The notes: generated by a model not told the origin, from the letters alone. A DNA stretch of 64,000 nt from Sinorhizobium chiapasense (GCF_036488675.1 NZ_CP133152.1:1569161-1633160), one strand, 5' to 3'; shown: positions 8,815-17,661, numbered from the stretch's first letter. Numbers and translations are program-made.

Positions 8815-9729
8815 TCATACCGCACCCGCGCGACGCCGCTCGAACGCAAAAAGCACACGGGCGTACCAGCGATCGTCGCGCACGAGGCGGAAGCCGAGAT
8901 TGTCCGGCGGAACGCCTACGGCACAGCCGCCGCTCTTCGGCTCGCGCACGAAGAAGCTCATGGAGGCGCGGTGCTTGCCGTCGACGACATAGATGCCGCA
9001 GGCCGGCTGTTCCTTCAGCACCTCGCCGCGATCGCCGATCGTCACCCGGCGATGGCAAGTCCTGGTCCACTCCCAGACATTGCCGCCGACATCCGCCACA
9101 CCGTATTCGTTTACCCCGAAGGTACCGCGACGCTGGGGCCGCGGATCGGGCGACTTCTGGCGGCTTGCCTCACGCTCGTAGTCGGCGAGCCAGCGCAGTG
9201 CCGGATTGTCGCTTTCGGCATCGATCCCCAGCGCATCGTCGGGAAATTTGCTGCCGGCGGCGAAGGCCCACTGCTCGTCGGTCGGAAGTCGCCAGATCTC
9301 TCCAGTCTGCGCCGTAAGCCACGTGGCGTAATTCTCTGCGTCGCTGTAGTTGACACCCGTGACCGGCACGTCGTCACCGCCGTCCCCGGCTTCCGGCGCC
9401 TGGCAGGCGCCATCCTCGACGCAACGGCGATATTCACCGCGGCTGACCTGGTACTTGGTGATCGCGAAGGGCGCTCTGAGTGCGGCATCGACCAGAGGCG
9501 CATCGACGGCCAGACCCCGTTTCAGAAAGTGTCCTTCGGCGCGATAACGCATCTGTCTTGGTTCTATTACGACGGTCTCCGGCCCTTTGATCGCAAGGCC
9601 GGAGACCGGCCCCACCGGATCGAACAGGCCGAGTTTCGCAGACACCGTAACGCTGAGAGCGACGAGCAGGGCCGCTGGCACAGTCAGCGAGAGGATCGAC
9701 GGCGAAGTTTTCCGGTTCTTCTTGCTCAT
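8815..9729 (-). CDS. nirV: NirV, formylglycine-generating-enzyme-fold protein linked to nitrite reductase
   Basis: The 304-residue protein has one hydrophobic anchor or signal segment (about 11-31). A sulfatase-modifying/FGE-like domain follows, with typical stretches PVTGVNYSDAENYATWL, RLPTDEQWAFAA, and YGVADVGGNVWEWT near the end. NirV genes follow nirK in many denitrifiers; their exact biochemical role is not settled. It sits 85 bases after nirK and is probably co-transcribed. Confidence 0.88.
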   Translation of the reverse strand: MSKKNRKTSPSILSLTVPAALLVALSVTVSAKLGLFDPVGPVSGLAIKGPETVVIEPRQMRYRAEGHFLKRGLAVDAPLVDAALRAPFAITKYQVSRGEYRRCVEDGACQAPEAGDGGDDVPVTGVNYSDAENYATWLTAQTGEIWRLPTDEQWAFAAGSKFPDDALGIDAESDNPALRWLADYEREASRQKSPDPRPQRRGTFGVNEYGVADVGGNVWEWTRTCHRRVTIGDRGEVLKEQPACGIYVVDGKHRASMSFFVREPKSGGCAVGVPPDNLGFRLVRDDRWYARVLFAFERRRAGAV

Positions 9730-9814
9730 GGCTTAGTTTCCGCATGGGACATTTGTCGCGGCCGACGCGGGGAGATTTGATGCGGCCCCGCGGCGGCGCT
9801 TCGTAAGTACCAGC

Positions 9815-10948
9815 TTACATCGATGCCGGCTTGACCACCGACGTCATCAGATCGTCGTTCCATTCGCCGGTGACCTTGAAATGGCCGGCCGCGCCGAGTT
9901 CGAACGCTTCGATCAGATTGTGGTTGACATATGCATAGATGCCGGGCTGCCGGAATGTGTAGAAAGCCGCGCCCGCCGTGCCGCCGGGGATGAGCCATGT
10001 CTCCTGATCCAGCTCGGGCGGATTGCGGAACTTGCCGGTCGCCCAGACGTAGTCACCATGTCCGCCGATGAGGTGCGGCCGCGTATCGCGGTTCGCCTGC
10101 GAATGGATGATCAGCACCCGTTCGCCGACGGCGGCGGTCAAGGCGTTCTCGCCGGTAAGCGCCCCCACGGCACCGTTGAAGACGACATGCGTCGGAGTCA
10201 GCGTGCGCATGGCCTTGACCGTGTCCTCGTAGGCGTCGCCGGGGGTTTCGTACTTCTTGTAGTTGCCGGCCTCGTCGCGCGGCACGTAGAAATCCTGTTC
10301 GCCGACATAGTAGACGCGGTCATAGGTGAGCGCCTGGCCCTTTTCGTCCTTGAGGCCGTCGCGCGGCAGCACCATGATTGCGCCGTTCATGCCCGAGGTG
10401 ACGTGCCAGGGCACCATGCCTTCCGGCGCGCAATGGTAGACGAACACGCCCGGCTTGGTTGCCTTGAAGCGCAGAACTGCCTCTTCGCCGGGATTGACCT
10501 TCGTCAGGCCGCCGCCGCCGAGCGCACCGGTCGCGGCGTGAAAGTCGATATTGTGCAAGAGCGTGTTGGTGTCCGGGTTGATCAGCGTGAGTTCGACATA
10601 ATCGCCCTCGTGCACGACCATCAGCGGGCCCGGTACCGAGCCATTGAAAGTCATGGCGTTGATTTCCGTTCCGTCGCCGTCGATCACGAGCTTCTTTTCC
10701 TGAATGGTCATCGTGAATTCGACGATGCGAGGACCGGCCTTGGCCGCCTGTTCATGCACATGGACGAAAGGCGGCTTAACGAGCTCCACCTTCACGCGCG
10801 GCAAGGTCGAGATGTCGACCGGCGGAGTGGCCACCGCGGCCGCGGGCGCCGCCTGCGCGGTCGCCGTCTGCAAGAGTGGCGTCAAGGCGCCTGCGAAGGC
10901 CGCGCCGGCAAGAACCGTCCTGCGAGTCATCTGAAGCTGTTCACTCAT
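9815..10948 (-). CDS. nirK: NirK, copper-containing nitrite reductase
   Basis: The 378-residue periplasmic enzyme reduces nitrite to NO. A Tat signal ([16 protein letters not shown]) precedes two cupredoxin domains. Type 1 copper ligands are His132, Cys173, His182 and Met187; type 2 ligands are His137, His172 and a histidine in VNHNLIEA. The active-site Asp135 (DFH) and the catalytic histidine region [10 protein letters not shown] are present. AGGAGA precedes tandem ATGs at 10951 and 10948; spacing favours 10948. Nearby nirV and nnrR, and two NnrR-type sites upstream, fit NO-dependent expression. Confidence 0.96.
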   Translation of the reverse strand: MSEQLQMTRRTVLAGAAFAGALTPLLQTATAQAAPAAAVATPPVDISTLPRVKVELVKPPFVHVHEQAAKAGPRIVEFTMTIQEKKLVIDGDGTEINAMTFNGSVPGPLMVVHEGDYVELTLINPDTNTLLHNIDFHAATGALGGGGLTKVNPGEEAVLRFKATKPGVFVYHCAPEGMVPWHVTSGMNGAIMVLPRDGLKDEKGQALTYDRVYYVGEQDFYVPRDEAGNYKKYETPGDAYEDTVKAMRTLTPTHVVFNGAVGALTGENALTAAVGERVLIIHSQANRDTRPHLIGGHGDYVWATGKFRNPPELDQETWLIPGGTAGAAFYTFRQPGIYAYVNHNLIEAFELGAAGHFKVTGEWNDDLMTSVVKPASM

Positions 10949-11196
10949 CATCGCTCTCCTTGGGCATGATCGCGACACCGGAATTGCTGTCGGAAGATCA
11001 CGCCAATATTCAACGTGTTACGGTTGCCATTGCCCCCACGGCCGGCTCACCGTTGCTTTGACCGCTCGTTTTTCAGCGTTCGTATTCCAAGTAGAACCAG
11101 ATGCCGCCGACATCTTTGTCTTGGAACAAACGTTTCCCGACGCCTCGCATATTTCGGGAAATTCACCTGCGCACTTTGTCGCACCTCCACCAATAC

Positions 11197-11210
11197 TTGC
11201 GATTCAGCAA
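11197..11210. promoter_or_regulatory. NnrR/FNR-type site between nirK and nnrS (imperfect)
   Basis: TTGCGATTCAGCAA has the TTG-N8-CAA form. It is the nirK-proximal of two sites. Activation from -41.5 would place a nirK start site near 11162 and leave a leader of about 210 bases, which is unusually long. Confidence 0.55.
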
Positions 11211-11223
11211 AGCGCGCCAATAC

Positions 11224-11237
11224 TTGCGTTTTCGCAA
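11224..11237. promoter_or_regulatory. NnrR/FNR-type site, perfect dyad, upstream of nnrS
   Basis: TTGCGTTTTCGCAA is a perfect 5-4-5 dyad. A -41.5 activator position predicts an nnrS start site near 11272, 39 bases before the start codon. Confidence 0.68.
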
Positions 11238-11310
11238 AGAATGGACCTCCCCCCATGGTACTCGGTGCCATCTCGATATCGATCGGGATCCCCGCAGACA
11301 GGATCGGACA

Positions 11311-12534
11311 ATGTTTCGTATGCGCAGCAAATCGCCGCCCCGTGGGAGCATACCGCGCGGGCTTGCCACCACCGGGCCCGTTCTCTTCTCCTATGGCTTC
11401 AGGCCGTTCTTTCTCGGAGCAGGTCTTTGGGCTGTCGGCGCGATGGCCGCGTGGATCGCGGCGCTAAGCGCGGGCATCGATATCGCTGGGGTCTACGGCG
11501 CCGCGCACTGGCATGCCCATGAAATGTTGTTCGGTTTCTCATCCGCCGTGCTCGCGGGCTTCCTCCTGACGGCGGTGCCGAACTGGACCGGCAGGCTTCC
11601 TGTGTCGGGCCTGCCGCTCGCCTTGATCTTCGGCCTCTGGCTCGCCGGCCGGTTGGCGTTGCTCGCAACCGATCTTCTCGGCCTGACGCCGGCGGCCGCT
11701 GTCGAAGCATTGTTTCTACCGACGCTACTGGCGATCTGCGCCCGCGAAGTGATCGCGGGTCGGAAATGGAAGGACCTGAAGGTGATCGGCGGATTGGTGT
11801 TGCTGTCGTGCGCCAACGTGCATTTCCACCTCGCGGTGCTGGCCGAGGCCAACGTCGATACGGCGGCAAGGCTGGCGATCGGGGCCTATGTCATGCTGAT
11901 CATGATCGTCGGGGGACGAATTCTGCCGAGCTTCACGCGCAATTGGCTGAACAAGTTCGGCCGCACCGATTTTCCCGTGCCCTATAATCGCTTGGACACC
12001 GTCGCCATCCTGACGGGCATCGCAGCGCTCGCTTCCTGGGCGCTGGCGCCGGAACATGTGCTCACCGCCGCAATCGCGACAATCGCATCCTTGCTTCACA
12101 TTGCCCGCCTGCTTCGCTGGCGCGGCTGGACGACCTATCCCGAGAAGCTGCTCCTCGTGCTGCACATCGCCTACGCCTTCGTGCCCTTGGGGTTCGCCGG
12201 GATTGCCGCAGGCGCGCTCGGCGCACTCGGGGAATACCCGGTGATGCACATCCTGACCGTCGGCGTCATGGCGTGCATGATGCTGGCGGTAATGACCCGC
12301 GCAAGCCGGGGACACACCGGCCGGCCGTTGACGGCGTCGCCGATCACCAGCGCATCCTACGTGGCAATCATCGGCGCGGCGCTGGTGCGGCCCTTCGCGG
12401 AAGTCGTGCCGGCCTATTACCACGTCCTGGCCGCCGTATCGGGCGCCCTTTGGATATGCGCATTCACCCTGTTCTGCCTGGAATACGGGCCGATGCTGGT
12501 GCGCAACCGCCGCTCGCCGCGCGGCGCGGCCTGA
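11311..12534 (+). CDS. nnrS: NnrS family haem-copper membrane protein
   Basis: The 407-residue protein has about twelve hydrophobic segments and family features: an early FSYGFRPFFLGAGLW block, the histidine pair WHAHEMLFGF, and MMLAVMTRASRGHTGR near the C-terminus. NnrS proteins are haem- and copper-containing inner-membrane proteins that reduce NO stress. The frame is open from 11101, but the conserved N-terminus and a GGA-rich site point to 11311. It is divergent from nirK with NnrR-type sites between them. Confidence 0.9.
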   Translation: MFRMRSKSPPRGSIPRGLATTGPVLFSYGFRPFFLGAGLWAVGAMAAWIAALSAGIDIAGVYGAAHWHAHEMLFGFSSAVLAGFLLTAVPNWTGRLPVSGLPLALIFGLWLAGRLALLATDLLGLTPAAAVEALFLPTLLAICAREVIAGRKWKDLKVIGGLVLLSCANVHFHLAVLAEANVDTAARLAIGAYVMLIMIVGGRILPSFTRNWLNKFGRTDFPVPYNRLDTVAILTGIAALASWALAPEHVLTAAIATIASLLHIARLLRWRGWTTYPEKLLLVLHIAYAFVPLGFAGIAAGALGALGEYPVMHILTVGVMACMMLAVMTRASRGHTGRPLTASPITSASYVAIIGAALVRPFAEVVPAYYHVLAAVSGALWICAFTLFCLEYGPMLVRNRRSPRGAA

Positions 12535-12571
12535 GACCAGCTCTGGCCGGCGGCGTCGCCCGCCGGCCGTA

Positions 12572-12829
12572 CTACTGCTTGAGTCGCAGCAGGGCCTTTC
12601 GCGCTTCCTCAACCAGCGCGTGGTCCGGGTGGCGGCGAATGAAGCGTTCATAGGCCTCGACGGTGTTCTTCGCCTTCACCCGCTCGAACTCGGACCTGAC
12701 GGCCACCTCGGGATCCGGAGGTTTCTGCATCTCTACCCCGCCTGCTTTCTTCACGCCTTGCACAGAGGTCGACAGGCCGATCGCCAGAACGGCTAGGCCG
12801 ACCGGTTTCAGTAATCCGCGGAACGCCAC
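12572..12829 (-). CDS. small exported protein with a TPR-like C-terminus
   Basis: The 85-residue protein starts with GTG, with GGAGA 7 bases upstream. Residues 1-24 form a signal peptide or anchor. The C-terminal half (about 45-85: EFERVKAKNTVEAYERFIRR, then HPDHALVEEARKALLRL) looks like one tetratricopeptide-type helical pair. It is convergent with nnrS. I know no function; periplasmic protein interaction is a guess. Confidence 0.6.
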   Translation of the reverse strand: MAFRGLLKPVGLAVLAIGLSTSVQGVKKAGGVEMQKPPDPEVAVRSEFERVKAKNTVEAYERFIRRHPDHALVEEARKALLRLKQ

Positions 12830-12911
12830 AAAAATGTCTCCAATTTTAACGATCGGCTTATGAGAATCGTATCTCGCGGCGGCTATTGTCCCGGACGCGA
12901 GCTTTCAGGCT

Positions 12912-13010
12912 CTACAGCGCCGCGCGTCTTATCAGACGCGCAAAGAACGCTGTAGCACTTTGAATTGCTGCATGTTTCCTTAATCGGCGACGATTTAAGG
13001 AAACATGCAG
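12912..13010 (+). repeat. RIME-like mosaic repeat A, copy 1
   Basis: It runs from CTACAGCGCCGCGCGTC through an arm pair around ATCAGACGCGC to GCTGCATGTTTCC and ends at ACATGCAG. The end half is a palindrome (CTGCATGTTTCCTTAA / TTTAAGGAAACATGCAG). It lies just upstream of the serralysin gene; an inverted copy lies just downstream at 14561-14664. Confidence 0.8.
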
Positions 13011-13042
13011 TAGGCGCCATCACGTCAAGAGTGGGAATTTGC

Positions 13043-14524
13043 ATGAGCGGAACGGGCAAATCCATCAAATTTGTGCAGCCAACCGGGAACAGCCTCATTA
13101 ACGGGGTGCTCTCGAGTGTGGCGTGGAACGGCACGATCACCTATGCCTTTCCCACAGCCGCCGGCAGCTACAGCTACAGTGGGGAAAAGAACAGCAGCTT
13201 TGCTGCCGTATCGGCGGCTCAGAAAAACGCCGCACTCTTCGCCATGGAGCAATCCTTCGGTTCCGCCGCCAATGACGGCTTCTCCGTCGAAGGCTTCACC
13301 AACGCCAGCTTGGCCCTCGGCAGCGCCAACACCGCGACAGTCCGGTTCGCGCAGTCGAAGGTGCCGTCAACAGCCTATGCCTATTACCCGGGTACCAATC
13401 CTGAAGCCGGCGACATCTGGTTCGGTACGGCCTATGCCGGCACCGTTAATGACTATCGCACGCCCGTGGCCGGAAACTACGCGTGGCATACGCTGCTGCA
13501 CGAGCTTGGTCATGCACTCGGCCTGTCGCACGGGCATGAGGCCGACGACTACGGGGCGCTGCCCGCGCAATATAATTCGATCGAATATTCGATCATGACC
13601 TACAGCGGCTTCATCGGCTCCGGCAACGCCTATTGGTACGAGCGCTTCGGTGCGCCGCAAACCTTCATGATGGCCGACATCGCCGCGCTGCAGGAGATGT
13701 ATGGCGCCGACTTCACGACCAACAGCGGCAACACCGTCTATAAATGGACACCGGGAAGCGGCGCCACGCTGGTCAACGGCGCGACCGCCATCGCCCCAGG
13801 CGCCAACCGGATTTTCGCGACTGTCTGGGATGGCGGCGGGACCGACACCTACGACCTCTCCGCCTACAAGACCGGGCTCAAGATCGACTTGCGCCCCGGC
13901 CAAGCCTCGACCTTCAGCGCCGACCAGCTTGCCTATCTCGGCGGCGGTCCGAACGACGGCTACGCGCGCGGCAATATCTTCAATGCCCTGCTTTACCATG
14001 GCGACACGCGCTCGCTGATCGAAAACGTTCTGGGCGGATCGGCCAGCGATTCGATCATCGGCAACCAGGCCGCCAACACGCTTCGCGGCAATGCCGGCAA
14101 CGACGCGCTGAGCGGCTACAGCGGCAACGACTTGCTCGACGGCGGCGTCGGCAATGACAGCCTGTATGGCGGCGCCGGAGCGGACAGGCTGACCGGCGGG
14201 ACCGGAGCCGACAGGTTTCTCTTCAAGGCGCTCACGGAAACGACCGTCGCCACGACTGGCCGTGACACGCTCTACGATTTCGTCGCCTCGCAATCGGACA
14301 GGCTCGACCTTTCGGCGATCGACGCCAACACGACGGCGACGGGAAACCAGGCATTCGTCTTCGTCGGAACAGCCGCTTTTTCCGGCGGCAAGGGCGAGCT
14401 GCGCTACGACCGCGCGGCGTCCGACACCTATATTTATGGTGACGTCAACGGCGACAGGAAGGCGGATTTCGCCATTCACCTCGACGATGCCGTGGCCATG
14501 CAGAAGGGTTACTTCGTTCTCTGA
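13043..14524 (+). CDS. serralysin-type (M10) zinc metalloprotease with RTX repeats
   Basis: The 493-residue secreted protease has zinc site HELGHALGLSH at 153-163 and a Met-turn SIMTYSG. A C-terminal RTX block follows, with nonapeptides such as GNAGNDALSGYSGNDLLDGG and GGAGADRLTG. Such proteins have no Sec signal and leave through a type I secretion system; no transporter genes are nearby. The ORF continues upstream into repeat A, but MSGTGKSIKF at 13043 is the credible start. The gene is isolated inside the denitrification block and bracketed by inverted repeat copies. Confidence 0.9.
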   Translation: MSGTGKSIKFVQPTGNSLINGVLSSVAWNGTITYAFPTAAGSYSYSGEKNSSFAAVSAAQKNAALFAMEQSFGSAANDGFSVEGFTNASLALGSANTATVRFAQSKVPSTAYAYYPGTNPEAGDIWFGTAYAGTVNDYRTPVAGNYAWHTLLHELGHALGLSHGHEADDYGALPAQYNSIEYSIMTYSGFIGSGNAYWYERFGAPQTFMMADIAALQEMYGADFTTNSGNTVYKWTPGSGATLVNGATAIAPGANRIFATVWDGGGTDTYDLSAYKTGLKIDLRPGQASTFSADQLAYLGGGPNDGYARGNIFNALLYHGDTRSLIENVLGGSASDSIIGNQAANTLRGNAGNDALSGYSGNDLLDGGVGNDSLYGGAGADRLTGGTGADRFLFKALTETTVATTGRDTLYDFVASQSDRLDLSAIDANTTATGNQAFVFVGTAAFSGGKGELRYDRAASDTYIYGDVNGDRKADFAIHLDDAVAMQKGYFVL

Positions 14525-14560
14525 GCGGAATTGCCCGCTTCGATGAAGAGGCGGCGGCCA

Positions 14561-14664
14561 CTGCATGTTTCCTTAAATCGTAACTGAGTTAAGGATAAAA
14601 ACATGCAGCAATTCAAAGCGCTACAGCGTCCGTTGCGCGTCTGATAGGACGCGCGGCGCTATAG
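14561..14664 (-). repeat. RIME-like mosaic repeat A, copy 2 (inverted)
   Basis: This is the same element as copy 1 in opposite orientation, starting CTGCATGTTTCCTTAAATCG and ending GCGCGGCGCTATAG. It lies between the serralysin and DUF59 stop codons, where its hairpins could also end transcription from both sides. Confidence 0.8.
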
Positions 14665-14676
14665 TCACGCTGCCTC

Positions 14677-14991
14677 TCATCGTCCGTAAGACTGCACAGC
14701 CGAGGCCATCCTGTCCGGTGTCCATGCCGGCTCATAGGTCAGCCGCACCTCGGCATATTCGACGCCGGGAACATACCAGACGCAGTTCTCAACCGCCTCC
14801 TTGAGGAACGCCGCCGCCGGGCAGCCTTTCACGGTCGTCGTCATGGTGACGCGCACGACGCCGCCCTCCCGCACCTCGATGTCATAGATCAGGCCGAGGT
14901 CGACGACGTTCGATCCCAGTTCCGGATCGATGACGATCCGCAGCGCGTCGCGGATGCGCTCGACCAATTCCTCCGCATCAGGCGCCGACAT
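14677..14991 (-). CDS. MIP18/PaaD (DUF59) family protein, probable Fe-S cluster maturation factor
   Basis: The 104-residue single domain contains the family signature VIDPELGSNVVDLGLIYDIEV at 20-40 and the cysteine motif TTTVKGCPAAAFL. SufT/PaaD/MIP18 relatives assist assembly of Fe-S proteins. It is the last gene of a leftward set (12-TM protein, DUF2249, DUF59) and overlaps the DUF2249 stop by 14 bases. A role in cluster assembly or repair under NO is an inference from context. Confidence 0.82.
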   Translation of the reverse strand: MSAPDAEELVERIRDALRIVIDPELGSNVVDLGLIYDIEVREGGVVRVTMTTTVKGCPAAAFLKEAVENCVWYVPGVEYAEVRLTYEPAWTPDRMASAVQSYGR

Positions 14992-15508
14992 GATGACCCG
15001 GCTTTCCGACGCGAATGAGGATGCGATAAACCTCGCCGGTCACATCGAAGTTTCCGGCCCAGCGATGACCGCGCTTGGCGAGTTCGGGATAGAGAAACAG
15101 CGGCTCGCGCGAGAGCAGGGCGAAAAGCACTTCGCCGGCTTCCATCTTCTCGACGGCGGCGAGGATGCGCACCATCGGCTCCGGCGGATCAAGCTCGGTC
15201 AGGTCGAGCTGGCGCACTGGATCCGTCCATCCGTTGAGATCCATGTCCCCGGCCGACATGCGAACGTCGTCAACCTGCCCCTCAGGGGTAAACAGCACGG
15301 CCCAGTCGCCGTTGCCGAGGGCCTCTTCCTGGTGGGAAAACCCGCGCCCGGCCATGACGCTGAAAAGCGGCACCGGCCGGAAGGAGGCGATGAGCCTCAG
15401 AGCCTGTCCGGGAGCGAGGTTGTCGACGGCGTTCATGATCACCTGAAAAGGATCACCGCCGCCGCGCAATATCGGCCGGACATCAAGTTCGTGCGGTTCT
15501 ATGGTCAT
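14978..15508 (-). CDS. DUF2249 domain protein, two-domain form
   Basis: The 176-residue protein has an N-terminal DUF2249 domain (ELDVRPILRGGGDPFQVIMNAV, PGQALRLIASFRPVPLFSVM). A second, less conserved half begins around 100 (LDLTELDPPEPMVRILAAVE). The start at 15508 is supported by GGAG 6 bases upstream and by an ATGA overlap with the 12-TM gene stop. DUF2249 proteins recur near denitrification genes; their biochemical role is not established. A second DUF2249 gene lies at 17055-17336. Confidence 0.8.
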   Translation of the reverse strand: MTIEPHELDVRPILRGGGDPFQVIMNAVDNLAPGQALRLIASFRPVPLFSVMAGRGFSHQEEALGNGDWAVLFTPEGQVDDVRMSAGDMDLNGWTDPVRQLDLTELDPPEPMVRILAAVEKMEAGEVLFALLSREPLFLYPELAKRGHRWAGNFDVTGEVYRILIRVGKPGHHVGA

Positions 15509-16869
15509 GGTTGTCTCCATAACTGAAAGGATGGCAGGAAAAGGTGCGGACGTTGAGCACCTGTCGGCAAGCGAAGGCTGGCGGGTACGTTCGAGAGCCG
15601 GCGCGCACGGGTAAACTCGAGGACAAGCACCAAGATTGCGACCAATTGGCAAAGGCTGGCAAGCCGGAAAAGTGGCTGCGCACCAACCGAGAGACTGAGG
15701 GTCGCGATCAGCACCGATGCGTAGAACGCGCGAAACCAGCCGAACGCCCGCCGTTCGACGACCAGATCCTGGACACGCGGCGTCGGGGTGCGGCCGAGCG
15801 CCGGGCCATAACATTCGAGCCAGGTCATGAAAGGAATGATCTTGTAAAGCTGGGCAAGGCCCATGCCCGTCAACCAGCCGAACGCGACGAGATAAACGAG
15901 CGAACCGATGCCCTGTTCCATGCGGTCGGTCACGAGCAGTCCCACGAAAAGAACCGTGGCGGCGGCAAGCGCGCCAAAGGCGCCTATGCTCGCGCGGGTG
16001 TTGAGCTCGATTTCCCGCCTCCTTCGCTCCCGGTAGATCCGAAAGATGTCGCTGGCATAGAACACGACCGCGAGCACGCCAAGGCAGGCGGCAGGGACCA
16101 ACAAGGCGAGACGGCCGGGCGAGCCCGCCAGAATAAGCGGAACGACGCCGGCTACCAGGCCAAGCGCACCGCTGCCGGACAGCCAGACTACCCTGCTGCT
16201 GCGACGCTCCGCGTCCGGCGAAAGCATGAACATGGTCAGGAGACGATAGCTGACGCCCATCGTTGTAAAGGTCAGCCAGCCGCCGAGACCGAGTACGGCA
16301 TGCAGCGAGACACCTTCCAATGTGAGGGCGATCGCAGCATCGGCCTCCGCCAAGCCTCCGCGGACAAAGGCATAGTTTCCGCCGAGCAGCACCGTAACGA
16401 CCAGAGCGCCGAGACCAACGACGACGAACCGCGCGGTGAGCGGCAGAGGCCGCGCGCGCCATAGCGTCACCGCGAAGGCGGCCCCGATTAAGGCAAAGCC
16501 GGCTATCGTCAGGGCCGCCGCCACCGGCAGCACGATCGGCGGCAGATCGATACTGCCGGAAAGCCCGACGAAACCGAGCACCAGGCCGCCGATGCCGGCT
16601 ACGAGAAGCACGAGGGCGGGAAGAGCGAGATGGGTGCAGCAAAGCGGCCGGCCGACAAGGACCGGCACGAATTGCAGCAGCGCACCCGCCATCAGCAGGC
16701 TCAACCAGCCGAGCGCGATCGTATGAACCAGCGCCAGGGTTTCGGGCGCCTCAATCGCAGCGGCGGGATATCCGTAACCGAGGACCATCATCGTCTCGCC
16801 GATCAAGAGAAAGGCGAGTGCGGCAGCGAAATAGGACATGGTCCAGCGAGATAGCGTGGCCCCGAACAT
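15505..16869 (-). CDS. 12-TM membrane protein, NnrS-like, of the denitrification cluster
   Basis: The 454-residue protein has about twelve hydrophobic segments with histidines in membrane-proximal positions (LVHTIALGWLSLLMAGALLQ, VSLHAVLGLGGWL, SYRLLTMFML). The layout resembles NnrS and haem-copper oxidase subunit I, but the NnrS WHAHEM motif is absent. It is coupled to the DUF2249 gene by a 4-base overlap. A haem-binding NO-stress role is plausible. No FNR-type site is seen directly upstream; repeat copy 3 fills the gap. Confidence 0.7.
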   Translation of the reverse strand: MFGATLSRWTMSYFAAALAFLLIGETMMVLGYGYPAAAIEAPETLALVHTIALGWLSLLMAGALLQFVPVLVGRPLCCTHLALPALVLLVAGIGGLVLGFVGLSGSIDLPPIVLPVAAALTIAGFALIGAAFAVTLWRARPLPLTARFVVVGLGALVVTVLLGGNYAFVRGGLAEADAAIALTLEGVSLHAVLGLGGWLTFTTMGVSYRLLTMFMLSPDAERRSSRVVWLSGSGALGLVAGVVPLILAGSPGRLALLVPAACLGVLAVVFYASDIFRIYRERRRREIELNTRASIGAFGALAAATVLFVGLLVTDRMEQGIGSLVYLVAFGWLTGMGLAQLYKIIPFMTWLECYGPALGRTPTPRVQDLVVERRAFGWFRAFYASVLIATLSLSVGAQPLFRLASLCQLVAILVLVLEFTRARRLSNVPASLRLPTGAQRPHLFLPSFQLWRQP

Positions 16870-16904
16870 CTCGATTCACCTGGTTGACCGGATCACGCGA
16901 ACCT

Positions 16905-17006
16905 AAAGCGCCGTGCGTCATATCAGACGCGCAAAGGACGCTGTCGCATCTCGAATTGCTGCATGTTTTTATCCTTAAACCGGCTACGATTTAAGCAATC
17001 ATGCAG
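16905..17006 (+). repeat. RIME-like mosaic repeat A, copy 3
   Basis: It starts AAAGCGCCGTGCGTCATATC, passes GAATTGCTGCATGTTTTTATC and ends CATGCAG, in the same orientation as copy 1. It lies between the DUF2249 gene and the 12-TM gene. Confidence 0.8.
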
Positions 17007-17054
17007 TGGCGAGCTCACGTGACCGGTTCTGATAGGCAGGAATGCGGTCGCCGC

Positions 17055-17336
17055 TCAATGGCTACCACAGCAGCATTCGCAGCCGGAGGCCTCAAGCCGC
17101 CCGATTTCGACGCGCCATACGTCGGGTCCCTGTTCCAGATATTCCCAGAAGAATTCGCCCGGATGCCTCGCTTCGAGCTGGTAGTGGAGCGGTCGCGGGT
17201 CGTGGTCATTGATGAGGATGAGGGAACCTCCTGCGGCGAGAGCATTCAGCATGCCGAAAATTTTCGGGTGGCGCTCCACCGGGGGAATGGTCCGGACGTC
17301 GATGGAGGGCTTTGATTCCGTTTCTGCAGTTGTCAT
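17055..17336 (-). CDS. DUF2249 domain protein, single-domain form
   Basis: The 93-residue protein has a single DUF2249 domain: IDVRTIPPVERHPKIFGML, AAGGSLILINDHDPRPLHYQ, GEFFWEYLEQGPDVWRVEI. It ends in a cysteine-rich tail, CECCCGSH, which could bind metal. An alternative start at 17363 adds nine residues; both ribosome sites are modest. An FNR/NnrR-type site at 17438-17451 lies where an activator would act. It is divergent from hemN and bracketed by two same-orientation repeat copies. Confidence 0.8.
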   Translation of the reverse strand: MTTAETESKPSIDVRTIPPVERHPKIFGMLNALAAGGSLILINDHDPRPLHYQLEARHPGEFFWEYLEQGPDVWRVEIGRLEASGCECCCGSH

Positions 17337-17437
17337 GAGGGATCCGTTCGCCGCCGCCGACATTGTTCAGCTTTCCGGGACGAGGCGGCGTGGTCGCCCG
17401 GATTTGAGAAAACTAGTCGGCGCGGCAACGCAGCATG

Positions 17438-17451
17438 TTGTCGAAGCGCAA
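17438..17451. promoter_or_regulatory. NnrR/FNR-type site for the DUF2249 gene
   Basis: TTGTCGAAGCGCAA has the TTG-N8-CAA form. A -41.5 position gives a start site near 17403, 40 bases before the 17363 start or 67 before the 17336 start. Confidence 0.55.
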
Positions 17452-17479
17452 ACAAATTCCGGATTGAGCAACGCACCTG

Positions 17480-17579
17480 CTACAGCGCCGTGCGTCTTAT
17501 CAGACGCACAAAGGCCGTCGCGTTTTGAATCGCTGCATGTTTTGTCCTTGAATCGGCGACGACTTAAGGAAACATGCAG
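17480..17579 (+). repeat. RIME-like mosaic repeat A, copy 4
   Basis: CTACAGCGCCGTGCGTC opens the element and AAACATGCAG closes it, immediately before the hemN control site. Orientation is as in copies 1 and 3. Confidence 0.8.
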
Positions 17580-17582
17580 TAC

Positions 17583-17596
17583 TTGGCATTTCGCAA
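17583..17596. promoter_or_regulatory. NnrR/FNR-type site for hemN
   Basis: TTGGCATTTCGCAA has the TTG-N8-CAA form. It predicts a start site near 17631, 31 bases before the hemN start codon. Confidence 0.65.
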
Positions 17597-17661
17597 AGAA
17601 GCCTCCGGCATCGCGCCCTACAGTCCGGTCATGAATTTCCGACATGACCGAAGGAACCGCC

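Noticed and set aside
15521..16642. upstream extension of the DUF2249 gene frame through the 12-TM gene
   Set aside because: The extension is a shadow of the membrane-protein gene; the ATGA overlap and GGAG fix the start at 15508.
16880..16900. TTGACC word upstream of the 12-TM gene considered as an NnrR site
   Set aside because: There is no CAA half at the required spacing.
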